Part shown: positions 17,046-24,370 of the stretch, one piece after another
Layout of the letters: each line of letters opens with the position of its first letter
Numbering within the stretch: the stretch's first letter is position 1
Assembly: GCA_963828285.1 (NCBI GenBank)
Contig: CAWHEB010000002.1
Coordinates: forward strand, 434,001-498,000
DNA: 64,000 bases
Reading direction: 5' to 3'
From: DAIOEK01 sp963828285
GTDB lineage: Bacteria; Chloroflexota; Anaerolineae; Anaerolineales; Anaerolineaceae
Made by a program: the position numbers and the translations under genes
Notes under the pieces: model-generated
Told to the model about the DNA's origin: nothing
Databases searched by the model: none
Seen by the model: only the letters and a program-made list of their open reading frames with translations

Positions 17046-17046
17046 A

Positions 17047-17451
17047 ATGAGTAATTCTCTATTTTCAGATAATTCAATACGGGCAGCCAAAATGGCATTA
17101 GATGGCCTTTCGATGAGACAACAACTCATCTCACGAAATATTGCTAACATTGACACACCGGGATATCGCGCCCAGGAAGTCGATTTTGAGCAAGCCATAC
17201 AACGCGCAACCCGAAATTCTGGGCAGGTGCAATTGGTAGCCACCCACGCGGGGCATATTGGCGTTCCAACCAGCAAGGCATTTTATCAAGCAAAAGATAA
17301 ACCAGGAGGTACCGCGAGAGCAGACGAAAATAATGTGGACATTGACAGCGAGTTGATCGATATGTCCGAGGCTGGTATTCAATACCAGGCAGTCAGTCAG
17401 GCACTGAGCAAGAAATTGCTTTTGCTAAAAACCATTGCAACATCGAGGTAA
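17047..17451 (+). CDS. flgB: Flagellar basal-body rod protein FlgB
   Basis: FlgB is the cell-proximal rod subunit. The protein has the rod motif MRQQLISRNIANIDTPGYRAQEVDFEQ near residues 22-48 and a FlgB-type C-terminus (VDIDSELIDMSEAGIQYQAVSQALSKKLLLLKTI). I chose ATG 17047 because GGAG at 17035-17038 is eight bases upstream; it gives 134 residues. An upstream GTG at 17038 is less likely. In most genomes flgB directly precedes flgC; here it lies downstream of the transglycosylase gene, so the operon was rearranged relative to the common order. Confidence 0.93.
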   Translation: MSNSLFSDNSIRAAKMALDGLSMRQQLISRNIANIDTPGYRAQEVDFEQAIQRATRNSGQVQLVATHAGHIGVPTSKAFYQAKDKPGGTARADENNVDIDSELIDMSEAGIQYQAVSQALSKKLLLLKTIATSR

Positions 17452-17453
17452 AG

Positions 17454-18899
17454 ATGAGTATTGAATTGTTGTTGCCTGTCGTTACCTCACCGCCATCGCC
17501 ACCAGGTGTAAAAAGTTTTTCTGCACCGAAGACCGATCAAATGAGTTTTGAAGAAATACTTCAAAACCAAATGACTAGATCTACATCACCTGCCGATAAA
17601 CCATCTACGGAAAAGAGTGTATCGGATTTAACTGCAGAGAAACCTCAGGCGGTGACCAACGAATCTATCGTGTCCCCCAAGAATGTCCAAGGAGAAGATA
17701 AACCTGAAGATAAAAAAGAAGATATTGTCAAAACCGAAGAAACTTCCGCAATTCCATTCGTAAATCCACAGGTGATGGGAATTGTTGCTGATCATACAAA
17801 ATTGGTCATTACATCACCAGATTCTGAAGGAATGGTGGATGCAATCGTCTCTGAAAATCTCAATACGGATGCTTCAGATCCAAAAATGCAAAAATCTCAA
17901 TCTGTTTCTGCAGCGGATATCCAACTAGCGGAAGATCCAAAAGTTCAAACAACTAATGATGTTCTGGCAGGATTAGATGCCAAAACAACCGCTGGTTCCT
18001 CTGTGGTAGAGTCGGACCAGGCGAATATGGCACCGAAGCTAAATACAGCCGCAACTGATAGCTCCCAGTCTGTTCCACTTACGGATGAAGCTGGTGAACC
18101 TGTTGAAGCGCCTATCCAATCAAGCTCCCCTTTGGAATCTGAAACACTAAGTACCAAGGAAGGGCAAAGAAATGATGCCGTTGTGACCAAATCAGGATCA
18201 GCTGATCTTGAGGTCGAACAAGGGGAAATTGAGAGTGAAACAGCCGTAGCATCAACAAAACCAGAGAGCATGACAAAATCCGTATCAACCAATAAAGTCG
18301 ATGAATCGAAATCAAACGATCCGACAAGAGTGATAATCGAAAGAAACGGGATCAAAGATACAGACCCCCCGCCGGATAAGAATACCGGGCAAACTGTTGC
18401 ACCACCGACAACTGGGATTGACCAGACCGTTGGGAAAACGGCAGCCCCCTACTACCAATCATCCGAGCCGGCCCGCCTGGCGGAAGCTCAAACCACAAAC
18501 ATCCTACAGCAGATCACTAATCAACTGGATGGATTGACACGCTCAGGACGGCAAACCCTCCGTATACAACTATCCCCACAGGATCTTGGAACCATCGATC
18601 TAAAAGTGACCCACAGTCAGCACGGTGTGAGTGTTAGCCTGATGGCTGAAAACGGTGCTACCGGCAAACTTCTGGAAACTCAGGTGAGTCAATTACGACA
18701 AACCCTCATGGATGCAGGTGTTCAAATCAACCAGCTTCATGTTGGTGTGCATTCCGGATCCAGTCAATCCAATCACTCGCAAGCACAAGAAAATCATCAG
18801 AAATATTCAAATCCACAACCTAACAGCTTCACTAGTTCAACGAATAATTCTTCTCCGGAATTGAAACAGGGGAATTCGTTGGTGGATTACAAGATCTAA
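17454..18899 (+). CDS. fliK: Flagellar hook-length control protein FliK
   Basis: FliK measures hook length and switches export from hook to filament subunits. The 481-residue protein has a long, low-complexity region rich in Ser, Thr, Glu and Pro (~20-340), expected for the ruler part. The globular C-terminal domain (TLRIQLSPQDLGTIDLKVTHSQHGVSVSLMAENGATGKLL, then LRQTLMDAGVQINQLHVGV) matches the Flg_hook family. The tail is Asn/Gln/Ser-rich. It starts 2 bases after the flgB stop. A second FliK-like protein is encoded at 21154-22515. Confidence 0.9.
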   Translation: MSIELLLPVVTSPPSPPGVKSFSAPKTDQMSFEEILQNQMTRSTSPADKPSTEKSVSDLTAEKPQAVTNESIVSPKNVQGEDKPEDKKEDIVKTEETSAIPFVNPQVMGIVADHTKLVITSPDSEGMVDAIVSENLNTDASDPKMQKSQSVSAADIQLAEDPKVQTTNDVLAGLDAKTTAGSSVVESDQANMAPKLNTAATDSSQSVPLTDEAGEPVEAPIQSSSPLESETLSTKEGQRNDAVVTKSGSADLEVEQGEIESETAVASTKPESMTKSVSTNKVDESKSNDPTRVIIERNGIKDTDPPPDKNTGQTVAPPTTGIDQTVGKTAAPYYQSSEPARLAEAQTTNILQQITNQLDGLTRSGRQTLRIQLSPQDLGTIDLKVTHSQHGVSVSLMAENGATGKLLETQVSQLRQTLMDAGVQINQLHVGVHSGSSQSNHSQAQENHQKYSNPQPNSFTSSTNNSSPELKQGNSLVDYKI

Positions 18900-18912
18900 G
18901 AAAGGAGATCTA

Positions 18913-19341
18913 ATGCCAGTTAGTCCAATTTCTGCACTTATGGCACAAACTGCCAGTAACATCCAGCCAACCAGCTCATCAGCTATAGGCGGTTTCGGTG
19001 AAGGTGACTTCATGGCGCTGTTGATGGCGCAATTAAAGAATCAGAATCCCATGGAACCTATGGACGATAAAGACCTGATGGGACAAGTTACCCAATTGAA
19101 TACCCTCCGCGAGCTTCAGGCAATCTCTCAGAAGATCGAACAGATGAACAAATCATCTCAGGCAAGCTATGCATCCAGTCTGATCGGAAAACATGTCAAA
19201 ACAACTCCTGAGGATGGCAGCGAATTTATTGATGGCATCGTGGATGGTATGGAAATCGCTGGTGGTGAGTATCTTTTGACAATTGATGATCAAATCATCC
19301 GCTTGTCTGATGTCACCCTGGTAAAAGAACAGGAAGAATAA
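18913..19341 (+). CDS. flgD: Flagellar hook assembly/capping protein FlgD
   Basis: FlgD is the scaffold that caps the growing hook. Residues ~28-60 contain the conserved core (DFMALLMAQLKNQNPMEPMDDKDLMGQVTQLNTL), and the C-terminus is a short beta-rich segment (SLIGKHVKTTPEDGSEFIDGIVDG). At 142 residues it is the short form found in Gram-positives, lacking the Ig/FN3-like domains of the enterobacterial protein. An AGGAG site precedes the ATG. It abuts the next gene (stop 19341, next start 19342). Confidence 0.93.
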   Translation: MPVSPISALMAQTASNIQPTSSSAIGGFGEGDFMALLMAQLKNQNPMEPMDDKDLMGQVTQLNTLRELQAISQKIEQMNKSSQASYASSLIGKHVKTTPEDGSEFIDGIVDGMEIAGGEYLLTIDDQIIRLSDVTLVKEQEE

Positions 19342-19779
19342 ATGACCGATAATCTAACAATCAATCCATCCCTAAATACTCCCCAGGTTCAGCGGTCAAC
19401 ACCAGCCGGTGTTAACCCAACAGCCAGTCAAAAACCAGATGGACCTTCCTTCGCAGAGACATTGGCTGATGTGCAGGCTGTTCGTTTTTCAAATCACGCA
19501 CAAAAAAGGTTACAGGTGCGAAATATCTGCCTGAATGACGATGGCCTTACCCGTCTGGCGAATGCAGTTGATAAAGCTGAGAAGCGCGGTGGAAAAGAAA
19601 GTCTGGTGATGGTGGATAATCTCACCTTCATCGTCAATATCAAAGAACGTCTGGTAGTCACCGCGTTGGATGAACAAAGCCGGGGTGAAGGTGTTTTTAC
19701 ACAGATCGACAGTGTTGTATTTGCCGACCCTTCCAAAGAGTCAAAAACTGCCGATAACAATGATCAAAATAATGTCTAA
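19342..19779 (+). CDS. Flagellar operon protein, TIGR02530-like
   Basis: This 145-residue protein resembles the small flagellar operon protein family (TIGR02530 as I recall it) found between flgD and flgE in Gram-positives. It has the core VRFSNHAQKRLQVRNICLNDDGLTRLANAVDKAEKRGGKESLVMVDNLTFIVNIKERLVVTALDE and a FTQIDSVVF ending. The first ~45 residues are variable and Pro/Ser/Thr-rich. Its biochemical role is not established; a regulatory or hook-assembly role is inferred from position. It begins immediately after the flgD stop and is 66 bases from flgE. Confidence 0.8.
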   Translation: MTDNLTINPSLNTPQVQRSTPAGVNPTASQKPDGPSFAETLADVQAVRFSNHAQKRLQVRNICLNDDGLTRLANAVDKAEKRGGKESLVMVDNLTFIVNIKERLVVTALDEQSRGEGVFTQIDSVVFADPSKESKTADNNDQNNV

Positions 19780-19789
19780 TCAAATCATT

Positions 19790-19820
19790 CACAGGCTGGC
19801 CCTCTTGGAGGATGCCTGTG
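19790..19820 (+). other. Intercistronic stem-loop before flgE
   Basis: CACAGGC (19790-19796) pairs with GCCTGTG (19814-19820), with an inner CCTC/GAGG-like pairing. No T-run follows. It lies 26 bases before the flgE ATG and could be a partial attenuator or RNA-processing site that adjusts hook protein amounts. Confidence 0.5.
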
Positions 19821-19845
19821 GACCCAACCTCTAGGAGAAAATATC

Positions 19846-21087
19846 ATGATACGCTCTATGTTTACTGCAATCAGTTCATTAAATCTTCACCAGAACTATC
19901 TGGATGTCATTGCTGATAATCTTGCAAATGCTAATACTACCGGTTATAAAGCTTCTCGTGTCGTTTTCCAGGATCAGTTTGCTCAGATCATGAGCTCAGG
20001 TGCTGCACCTTCCGCGACCAGCGGCGGCATCAATCCAACGCAGGTAGGCTTGGGTGTAAAACTTGGATATATAACCCCGGTATTTACACAGGGCATGTTG
20101 CAGAGCACTGGACGAAGCACAGATCTGGCAGTTCAGGGTGGTGGCTTTTTCGTCTATGCACAAGGAGAGAATCGACGGTACTCACGCGAAGGCTCTCTAG
20201 AGATTGATGCTGATGGATACATGGTGAACAACTCTACCGGAATGCGCATTCAGGGTTGGACTCTCGCTGCAGGACAGACAACTGTTGACACAAACCGACC
20301 TGTGGGTGATATGGCAATCAGCCTTGATTCAACAACTGCCCAGGTTACCTCTGCCGTCAATATGGGTGGGAACCTTGACTCAACAACAGCTGTTGGCGAT
20401 ACGGTGGATACCACCTTTGGAGTGTACGACTCCCTCGGAGAACTCCACACAGTTACAATTCAATTTACACGTGCTGGTGCCAGTCAATGGAACTGGGCTA
20501 TGCAAACACCACCTGCGGGTGTCACCGGAGCAGGTGCAATCAACTTCGATTTGAATGGTCACTATACTTCTCACACCATGACCACTGCTTTCCATGTTCC
20601 CGGAAGCGCCGGTGCTGATGATATCGATATCACAGTTCCAAATTTAGCCGACCTTGACTTTTCGACCATCACACAGCTTTCAGCCGACACAAGTGTATCA
20701 GTCACCTCACAAAACGGTTTGCCAGCAGGATCAGTGACTGATATCTATGGTGCACCAAACACTGGCGAAATATACTTGGTTTACTCAAATGGTTTGAAAC
20801 AACTGGTCGGTCAACTAGCACTGGCTCACTTCACCAATCCTGCAGGTTTATTACGATCCGGACAGAACCTGTTCAAAGGAGGTCTGAATTCTGGTGATGC
20901 TCAGATCGGTGCTGCAGGCACTGGTGGCCGCGGAATGATCAGCAGTGGTTATCTCGAAGCATCCAATGTAGATATGGCCCAGGAATTTACAAGTATGATC
21001 CTCGCTCAAAGAGGGTTCCAGGCTTCGTCGAGGGTCATCACAACCTCTGATGAAGTACTTCAGGAATTGGTCAATTTGAAACGGTAA
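19846..21087 (+). CDS. flgE: Flagellar hook protein FlgE
   Basis: FlgE forms the hook. The 413-residue protein has the N-terminal rod/hook motif (LNLHQNYLDVIADNLANANTTGYKASRVVFQDQF near 13-46), a FlgE beta domain with FGVYDSLGELHTVTIQF near 190-206, and the C-terminal helix (GYLEASNVDMAQEFTSMILAQRGFQASSRVI). This is the short hook form. A TAGGAG site sits before the ATG. It is the last gene of the flgC-flgE group; the next gene follows after a perfect stem-loop. Confidence 0.96.
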   Translation: MIRSMFTAISSLNLHQNYLDVIADNLANANTTGYKASRVVFQDQFAQIMSSGAAPSATSGGINPTQVGLGVKLGYITPVFTQGMLQSTGRSTDLAVQGGGFFVYAQGENRRYSREGSLEIDADGYMVNNSTGMRIQGWTLAAGQTTVDTNRPVGDMAISLDSTTAQVTSAVNMGGNLDSTTAVGDTVDTTFGVYDSLGELHTVTIQFTRAGASQWNWAMQTPPAGVTGAGAINFDLNGHYTSHTMTTAFHVPGSAGADDIDITVPNLADLDFSTITQLSADTSVSVTSQNGLPAGSVTDIYGAPNTGEIYLVYSNGLKQLVGQLALAHFTNPAGLLRSGQNLFKGGLNSGDAQIGAAGTGGRGMISSGYLEASNVDMAQEFTSMILAQRGFQASSRVITTSDEVLQELVNLKR

Positions 21088-21099
21088 GAAACTAGACTT

Positions 21100-21140
21100 C
21101 CTCAGCCTGCGGATGAAATAAATATAAACGCAGGCTGAGG
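21100..21140 (+). other. Perfect 12-bp stem-loop before second FliK-like gene
   Basis: CCTCAGCCTGCG (21100-21111) and CGCAGGCTGAGG (21129-21140) are exact complements around a 17-base A-rich loop. There is no T-run afterwards and AAGGA follows closely, so it is more likely an mRNA stabiliser, attenuator or protein site than a full terminator. Confidence 0.65.
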
Positions 21141-21153
21141 GATCAAGGATAAA

Positions 21154-22515
21154 ATGTTCCAAATAAGCGGACCCACACCTGTAACTCCAATTCAAAATCC
21201 AGCAGAGAGCAATCTCTTTCTGAGAGTAAATCAGCGTGTTGCTGGCGAAATCCTAAAAGTGTCCAATGAACAAGTGGTTCTTTCTGTTCAAGGCGTTCAG
21301 ATCGTAGCCCGTTTAACCACGCCGGATCAAGCTGCAATCCTCAATGATCGTCGTTATGCTATGTTTGTAGTCCGTGATTTGTCCAATCAGGTGATTTCGC
21401 TTCAAATTGCAGATACAATCGAAGTTAATCCACAACAACAAACAATAAATCAGGGAGAACAAATTCTTCTCGATTCACTGTTGAATTCCGCAGGTTTAAT
21501 GCCCGATTCTTCCAATCGGATGGTTGCCAAAGCATTGATTAATCAAAACCTCCGTGTAACTAAGGAAAATGTTGCCCAGGTTCAAAGTGGATTGCAGCAG
21601 ATACCCCAATGGAGTCAGATAGAAGCAGATCTGGCCGCGACACTTCGTGCTGTTGGGCTTCCAATCAGTTCAGAGAGTATTAACTTACTAAGCAAATCTC
21701 CAACCGAAGTTACTCAAAGCCTTTCCATACTCATATCGCAACTTCAGCAGATCAATTTGCAGGGTAAAGTAAATCCGGTGCTGCAAGACCGGATAAACGA
21801 GGTTATAAAAATCCTTAGCCAGGGGATCGTGGAAGTAAATCTTCCTGCAGTAGAAATGCAGGGGAAAATAAAAGCTGCCGTCACATTACTGGGCAAATCG
21901 CTTGAATATGAATTGTTACATTCGATCGATGAAAAGATCACCGATTTGGATCAAGGGTTGATGACCCTGGCTAGCCTTCGAAGCGAGTTGGCATCCAAAG
22001 GATTTTCAAAACTCGCAACAGAAGTTGACCGATTTAATGATTACTTGCGGTTGACCGCCTTAATGAACAATGGCACTCATCCCGACTCCACCCAAAACCA
22101 ATGGTTTAAGATCGAGATACCATTTCATTATCCTACCACGCCTGGGTTACCGGAAAATGAGGATTTACATCCGGCAAGAATAAAAATAGCCAGAGAAGGG
22201 CAATCAGATAGTGGTGATAAGATCGATCCCCATTACACCAGAATTGTCATTCAAATGGATTTGGATGACAAAGAAAGTATAGAAGTCGATCTTTCGGTGG
22301 TAAATCACCAGGCAGGATTAAATATCACTACTTCTTCCAAGGAGATCACCAGAGTTGCCAGAGAAGAATCGGAAAGCCTGAGAGAGAGTCTGGCCGAGCT
22401 GGGTTATGACTCCCGTTACATACAAGTGGATACTACAAAACAAAAAATGATCGATGATCAACCTTCGTTGCAATCAACAAAATTTACTTTCAACGAATTG
22501 GATATTGAGGCGTAA
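21154..22515 (+). CDS. FliK-like protein (YlqG-type)
   Basis: This 453-residue protein has an N-terminal beta-rich segment (LRVNQRVAGEILKVSNEQVVLSVQGVQIVARL, ~24-55), a helical middle, and a C-terminal domain that resembles FliK's Flg_hook fold (IEVDLSVVNHQAGLNITTSSKE, ESLRESLAELGYDSRYIQVDTT). Together with the next gene, an FlhB C-terminal homologue, it matches the ylqG-ylqH pair known beside Bacillus flagellar genes. Its role is unproven; a FliK-type substrate-switching or export-regulating role is inferred. AAGGA precedes the ATG. The next gene starts 3 bases after the stop. Confidence 0.7.
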   Translation: MFQISGPTPVTPIQNPAESNLFLRVNQRVAGEILKVSNEQVVLSVQGVQIVARLTTPDQAAILNDRRYAMFVVRDLSNQVISLQIADTIEVNPQQQTINQGEQILLDSLLNSAGLMPDSSNRMVAKALINQNLRVTKENVAQVQSGLQQIPQWSQIEADLAATLRAVGLPISSESINLLSKSPTEVTQSLSILISQLQQINLQGKVNPVLQDRINEVIKILSQGIVEVNLPAVEMQGKIKAAVTLLGKSLEYELLHSIDEKITDLDQGLMTLASLRSELASKGFSKLATEVDRFNDYLRLTALMNNGTHPDSTQNQWFKIEIPFHYPTTPGLPENEDLHPARIKIAREGQSDSGDKIDPHYTRIVIQMDLDDKESIEVDLSVVNHQAGLNITTSSKEITRVAREESESLRESLAELGYDSRYIQVDTTKQKMIDDQPSLQSTKFTFNELDIEA

Positions 22516-22518
22516 TAA

Positions 22519-22821
22519 ATGACACTTTTACCACAAAAAGACCATCCAGAGAGAATTACTGCCACGGCAATTGGATACCAACCGGATGTGGATTCTGCGC
22601 CGGTTGTCCTTGCTTCAGGTCGTGGTAAAATTGCAGAACAGATATTGGAAATTGCAAGAGTAAATCAAATTCCCATTCATGAAGATGAATTACTTGCTGA
22701 AACACTCTCACAGATCAGTATAAATGATGTTATCCCTCCCGAGTTGTACCATGTTGTAGCTCAGATATTTGCGTACATTTATCGGGTTCAAAAAGACTAT
22801 TCTAATAGATTGGGGTCATAA
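22519..22821 (+). CDS. FlhB C-terminal domain homologue (FlhX/YlqH-type)
   Basis: The 100 residues align with the cytoplasmic C-terminal subdomain of FlhB in this window: IAEQILEIARVNQIPIHEDELLAETL parallels the FlhB stretch around IVDIAREHRVPVVQNVPLARALY, and IPPELYHVVAQIFAYIYRVQK parallels IPPEMYLAVAEVLAYVYKIKK. It lacks the FlhB membrane domain and the NPTH cleavage site. Related free-standing proteins can substitute for the FlhB C-terminal fragment in substrate switching (FlhX literature). Its pairing with a second FliK-like protein supports a joint role. Confidence 0.82.
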   Translation: MTLLPQKDHPERITATAIGYQPDVDSAPVVLASGRGKIAEQILEIARVNQIPIHEDELLAETLSQISINDVIPPELYHVVAQIFAYIYRVQKDYSNRLGS

Positions 22822-22823
22822 TC

Positions 22824-23162
22824 ATGGAAGGACAGACACCTACTGGCAGAGAAAGAAGATCATACTTCCGTGTTCAATATCCGGAAGATTACCGGCCTAC
22901 AATCACCATCCGCGCTGTGGAGTATAAGATTATTGATATTTGTGAAGGCGGAATCCGTTTTTACAATCCTGATAAAACTAAACTACCTGGTGATATTTTC
23001 CAGGCAGTTGTTGTATTGCATGACCAGGATGTGATCAATATTGTTGGTCGCATCATCAGAGTTGGCGATGAAGAAGCAGCAATGATGATGACAATTCGCG
23101 GTATACCTTACCGAAAGATCATTGCTGAGCAGGCTTATCTACGTCAGAGTCGCCTTTCTTAG
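22824..23162 (+). CDS. PilZ domain protein
   Basis: The 112-residue protein is a stand-alone PilZ domain. The c-di-GMP-binding RxxxR motif is present as RRSYFR near residues 11-16, and the second motif DxSxxG appears as DICEGG with Ser replaced by Cys. Such proteins often act as c-di-GMP brakes on motility. It starts two bases after the FlhB-like gene and ends the plus-strand group, overlapping the 3' end of csrA on the opposite strand by 44 bases. Confidence 0.82.
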   Translation: MEGQTPTGRERRSYFRVQYPEDYRPTITIRAVEYKIIDICEGGIRFYNPDKTKLPGDIFQAVVVLHDQDVINIVGRIIRVGDEEAAMMMTIRGIPYRKIIAEQAYLRQSRLS

Positions 23163-23451
23163 GTTCACTGGTTTTTTCGGTTTCTGTTCCCATGTCTATT
23201 GAGTCAGAAGATTCCTCAGTCAGCAAATCCCGTAATCCTTTGAATGATTCGGGTTCAGGACGTGAAGCAAGGAATTGTTCTAATTTGTTCTGTTCCTGAA
23301 CGGCATCATATATTTCCTGACGGAGAATGGTTATTTCACGGGGCGCTTTTATTCCTAACTTGACTTTATCACCTTCAATACCTAAAACGGTGATCGTTAT
23401 AGAATCACCGATGGTCAGGCTTTCGTCGATTCGCCTCGTCAACACAAGCAT
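23119..23451 (-). CDS. csrA: Carbon storage regulator/translational repressor CsrA
   Basis: CsrA binds ANGGA motifs in mRNA leaders and blocks ribosome access. The first ~50 residues are a clear CsrA (MLVLTRRIDESLTIGD, VKLGIKAPREITILR) with the RNA-binding residues L4, R6 and R44. The protein is 110 residues, longer than the usual 60-80, with an acidic, Ser/Asp/Glu-rich tail after ~65. It follows flgL by 17 bases as the last gene of the flgM-flgN-flgK-flgL group. In Bacillus fliW, the CsrA antagonist, lies here; no fliW is visible in this window. Likely target: the flagellin leaders. Confidence 0.95.
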   Translation of the reverse strand: MLVLTRRIDESLTIGDSITITVLGIEGDKVKLGIKAPREITILRQEIYDAVQEQNKLEQFLASRPEPESFKGLRDLLTEESSDSIDMGTETEKTSEPKKGDSDVDKPAQQ

Positions 23452-23468
23452 TTTATCTCTCTCTGATA

Positions 23469-24359
23469 TTATTGAAGGACGTCAAATAGGTTCAAGGCTG
23501 ATATAGCGCGTTGACCAACTTCAAGAACAGCTTTGTAAGTTGTTTCCTGACTGGTAAGCATCGCCACAGCCTCTGCCATATTAACATCTTCTTTATCAGA
23601 AAGCAAGTTTTTTAAGGATAGGTTGGCCAATTCAAGATGGTCTATGGATGATGAAACCTGCCTCTGTCTCGCACCATTTGTCGCGGATAAATCGCCAACT
23701 GAAGTCATCGCATTATTCAAATCCGTCAAGGATCCATTCAATTCAGTCATGTCGTTATTCAATAACGCGTTTTTTGCACGAATTACTGCATTGAACATGG
23801 AATTCATCACGGTAGGATTATTTATATTCTTTTGAACCGACTGACCGACGCCGATCTCATGATTCATGATCCCATTATCACCATGATATTCGATAACATC
23901 CGGATCGGTTGCTGAGACTGAAAATGGTTTTATATTTACTTGAAAACCAGAAAAGATGTATTTATCCTGTATTGATGCATTTGTAGTGGTTAGAAGTTGA
24001 TCCAGTATCGAGTCCAATTCAGGAGCAATCGAATTCGCCCGTTCATCCGCGCCCATCGTATCACTCAATCCCCGTTCAACAAGGGTAGTTGCATTGATCA
24101 GTGCAGTCTGGATTTGATTAAACGCAATGTCTGTTGCATCCATCCAATTATCTATCTCATTGGCGGTTTCAATATAGATCTTGCTCGTATTTAAAGATGA
24201 CCGTATGGTCTGACTCGCTGCAACCTGGGATGGGTTCTCGGAATATGCATGATACTTTTTCCCAGAAGCGACCTGGTTATTTAGATCAGCCAGTTTTTCC
24301 TTGTTGTCGTTCATATACTGTATCATCCGGTTGGTCATCATCTGATCTGATATTCTCAT
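23469..24359 (-). CDS. flgL: Flagellar hook-filament junction protein FlgL (HAP3)
   Basis: FlgL joins hook to filament with FlgK. The 296 residues begin RISDQMMTNRMIQYMNDNKEKLADLNNQVASGKKYHAYSENP, a flagellin-like FlgL N-terminus, and end with the complementary helix (NMAEAVAMLTSQETTYKAVLEVGQRAISALNLFD). The length is standard. A GAGGA site precedes the ATG; the start lies 11 bases after the flgK stop. Like the flagellins it is an export substrate, but it has a short central domain and lacks the extra module seen in FliD and FlgK. Confidence 0.95.
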   Translation of the reverse strand: MRISDQMMTNRMIQYMNDNKEKLADLNNQVASGKKYHAYSENPSQVAASQTIRSSLNTSKIYIETANEIDNWMDATDIAFNQIQTALINATTLVERGLSDTMGADERANSIAPELDSILDQLLTTTNASIQDKYIFSGFQVNIKPFSVSATDPDVIEYHGDNGIMNHEIGVGQSVQKNINNPTVMNSMFNAVIRAKNALLNNDMTELNGSLTDLNNAMTSVGDLSATNGARQRQVSSSIDHLELANLSLKNLLSDKEDVNMAEAVAMLTSQETTYKAVLEVGQRAISALNLFDVLQ

Positions 24360-24370
24360 TGAATCCTCAC

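Noticed and set aside
17592..17599. GCCGATAA, a perfect sigma-28 -10, inside fliK.
   Set aside because: No TAAA-like element 15 bases upstream, and the bases fit the coding sequence (GCC GAT AA within codons).
19750..19757. GCCGATAA near the end of the TIGR02530-like gene before flgE.
   Set aside because: The position for the -35 reads TTCC and the site is in codons. FlgE is normally an early or middle gene, not sigma-28 dependent.
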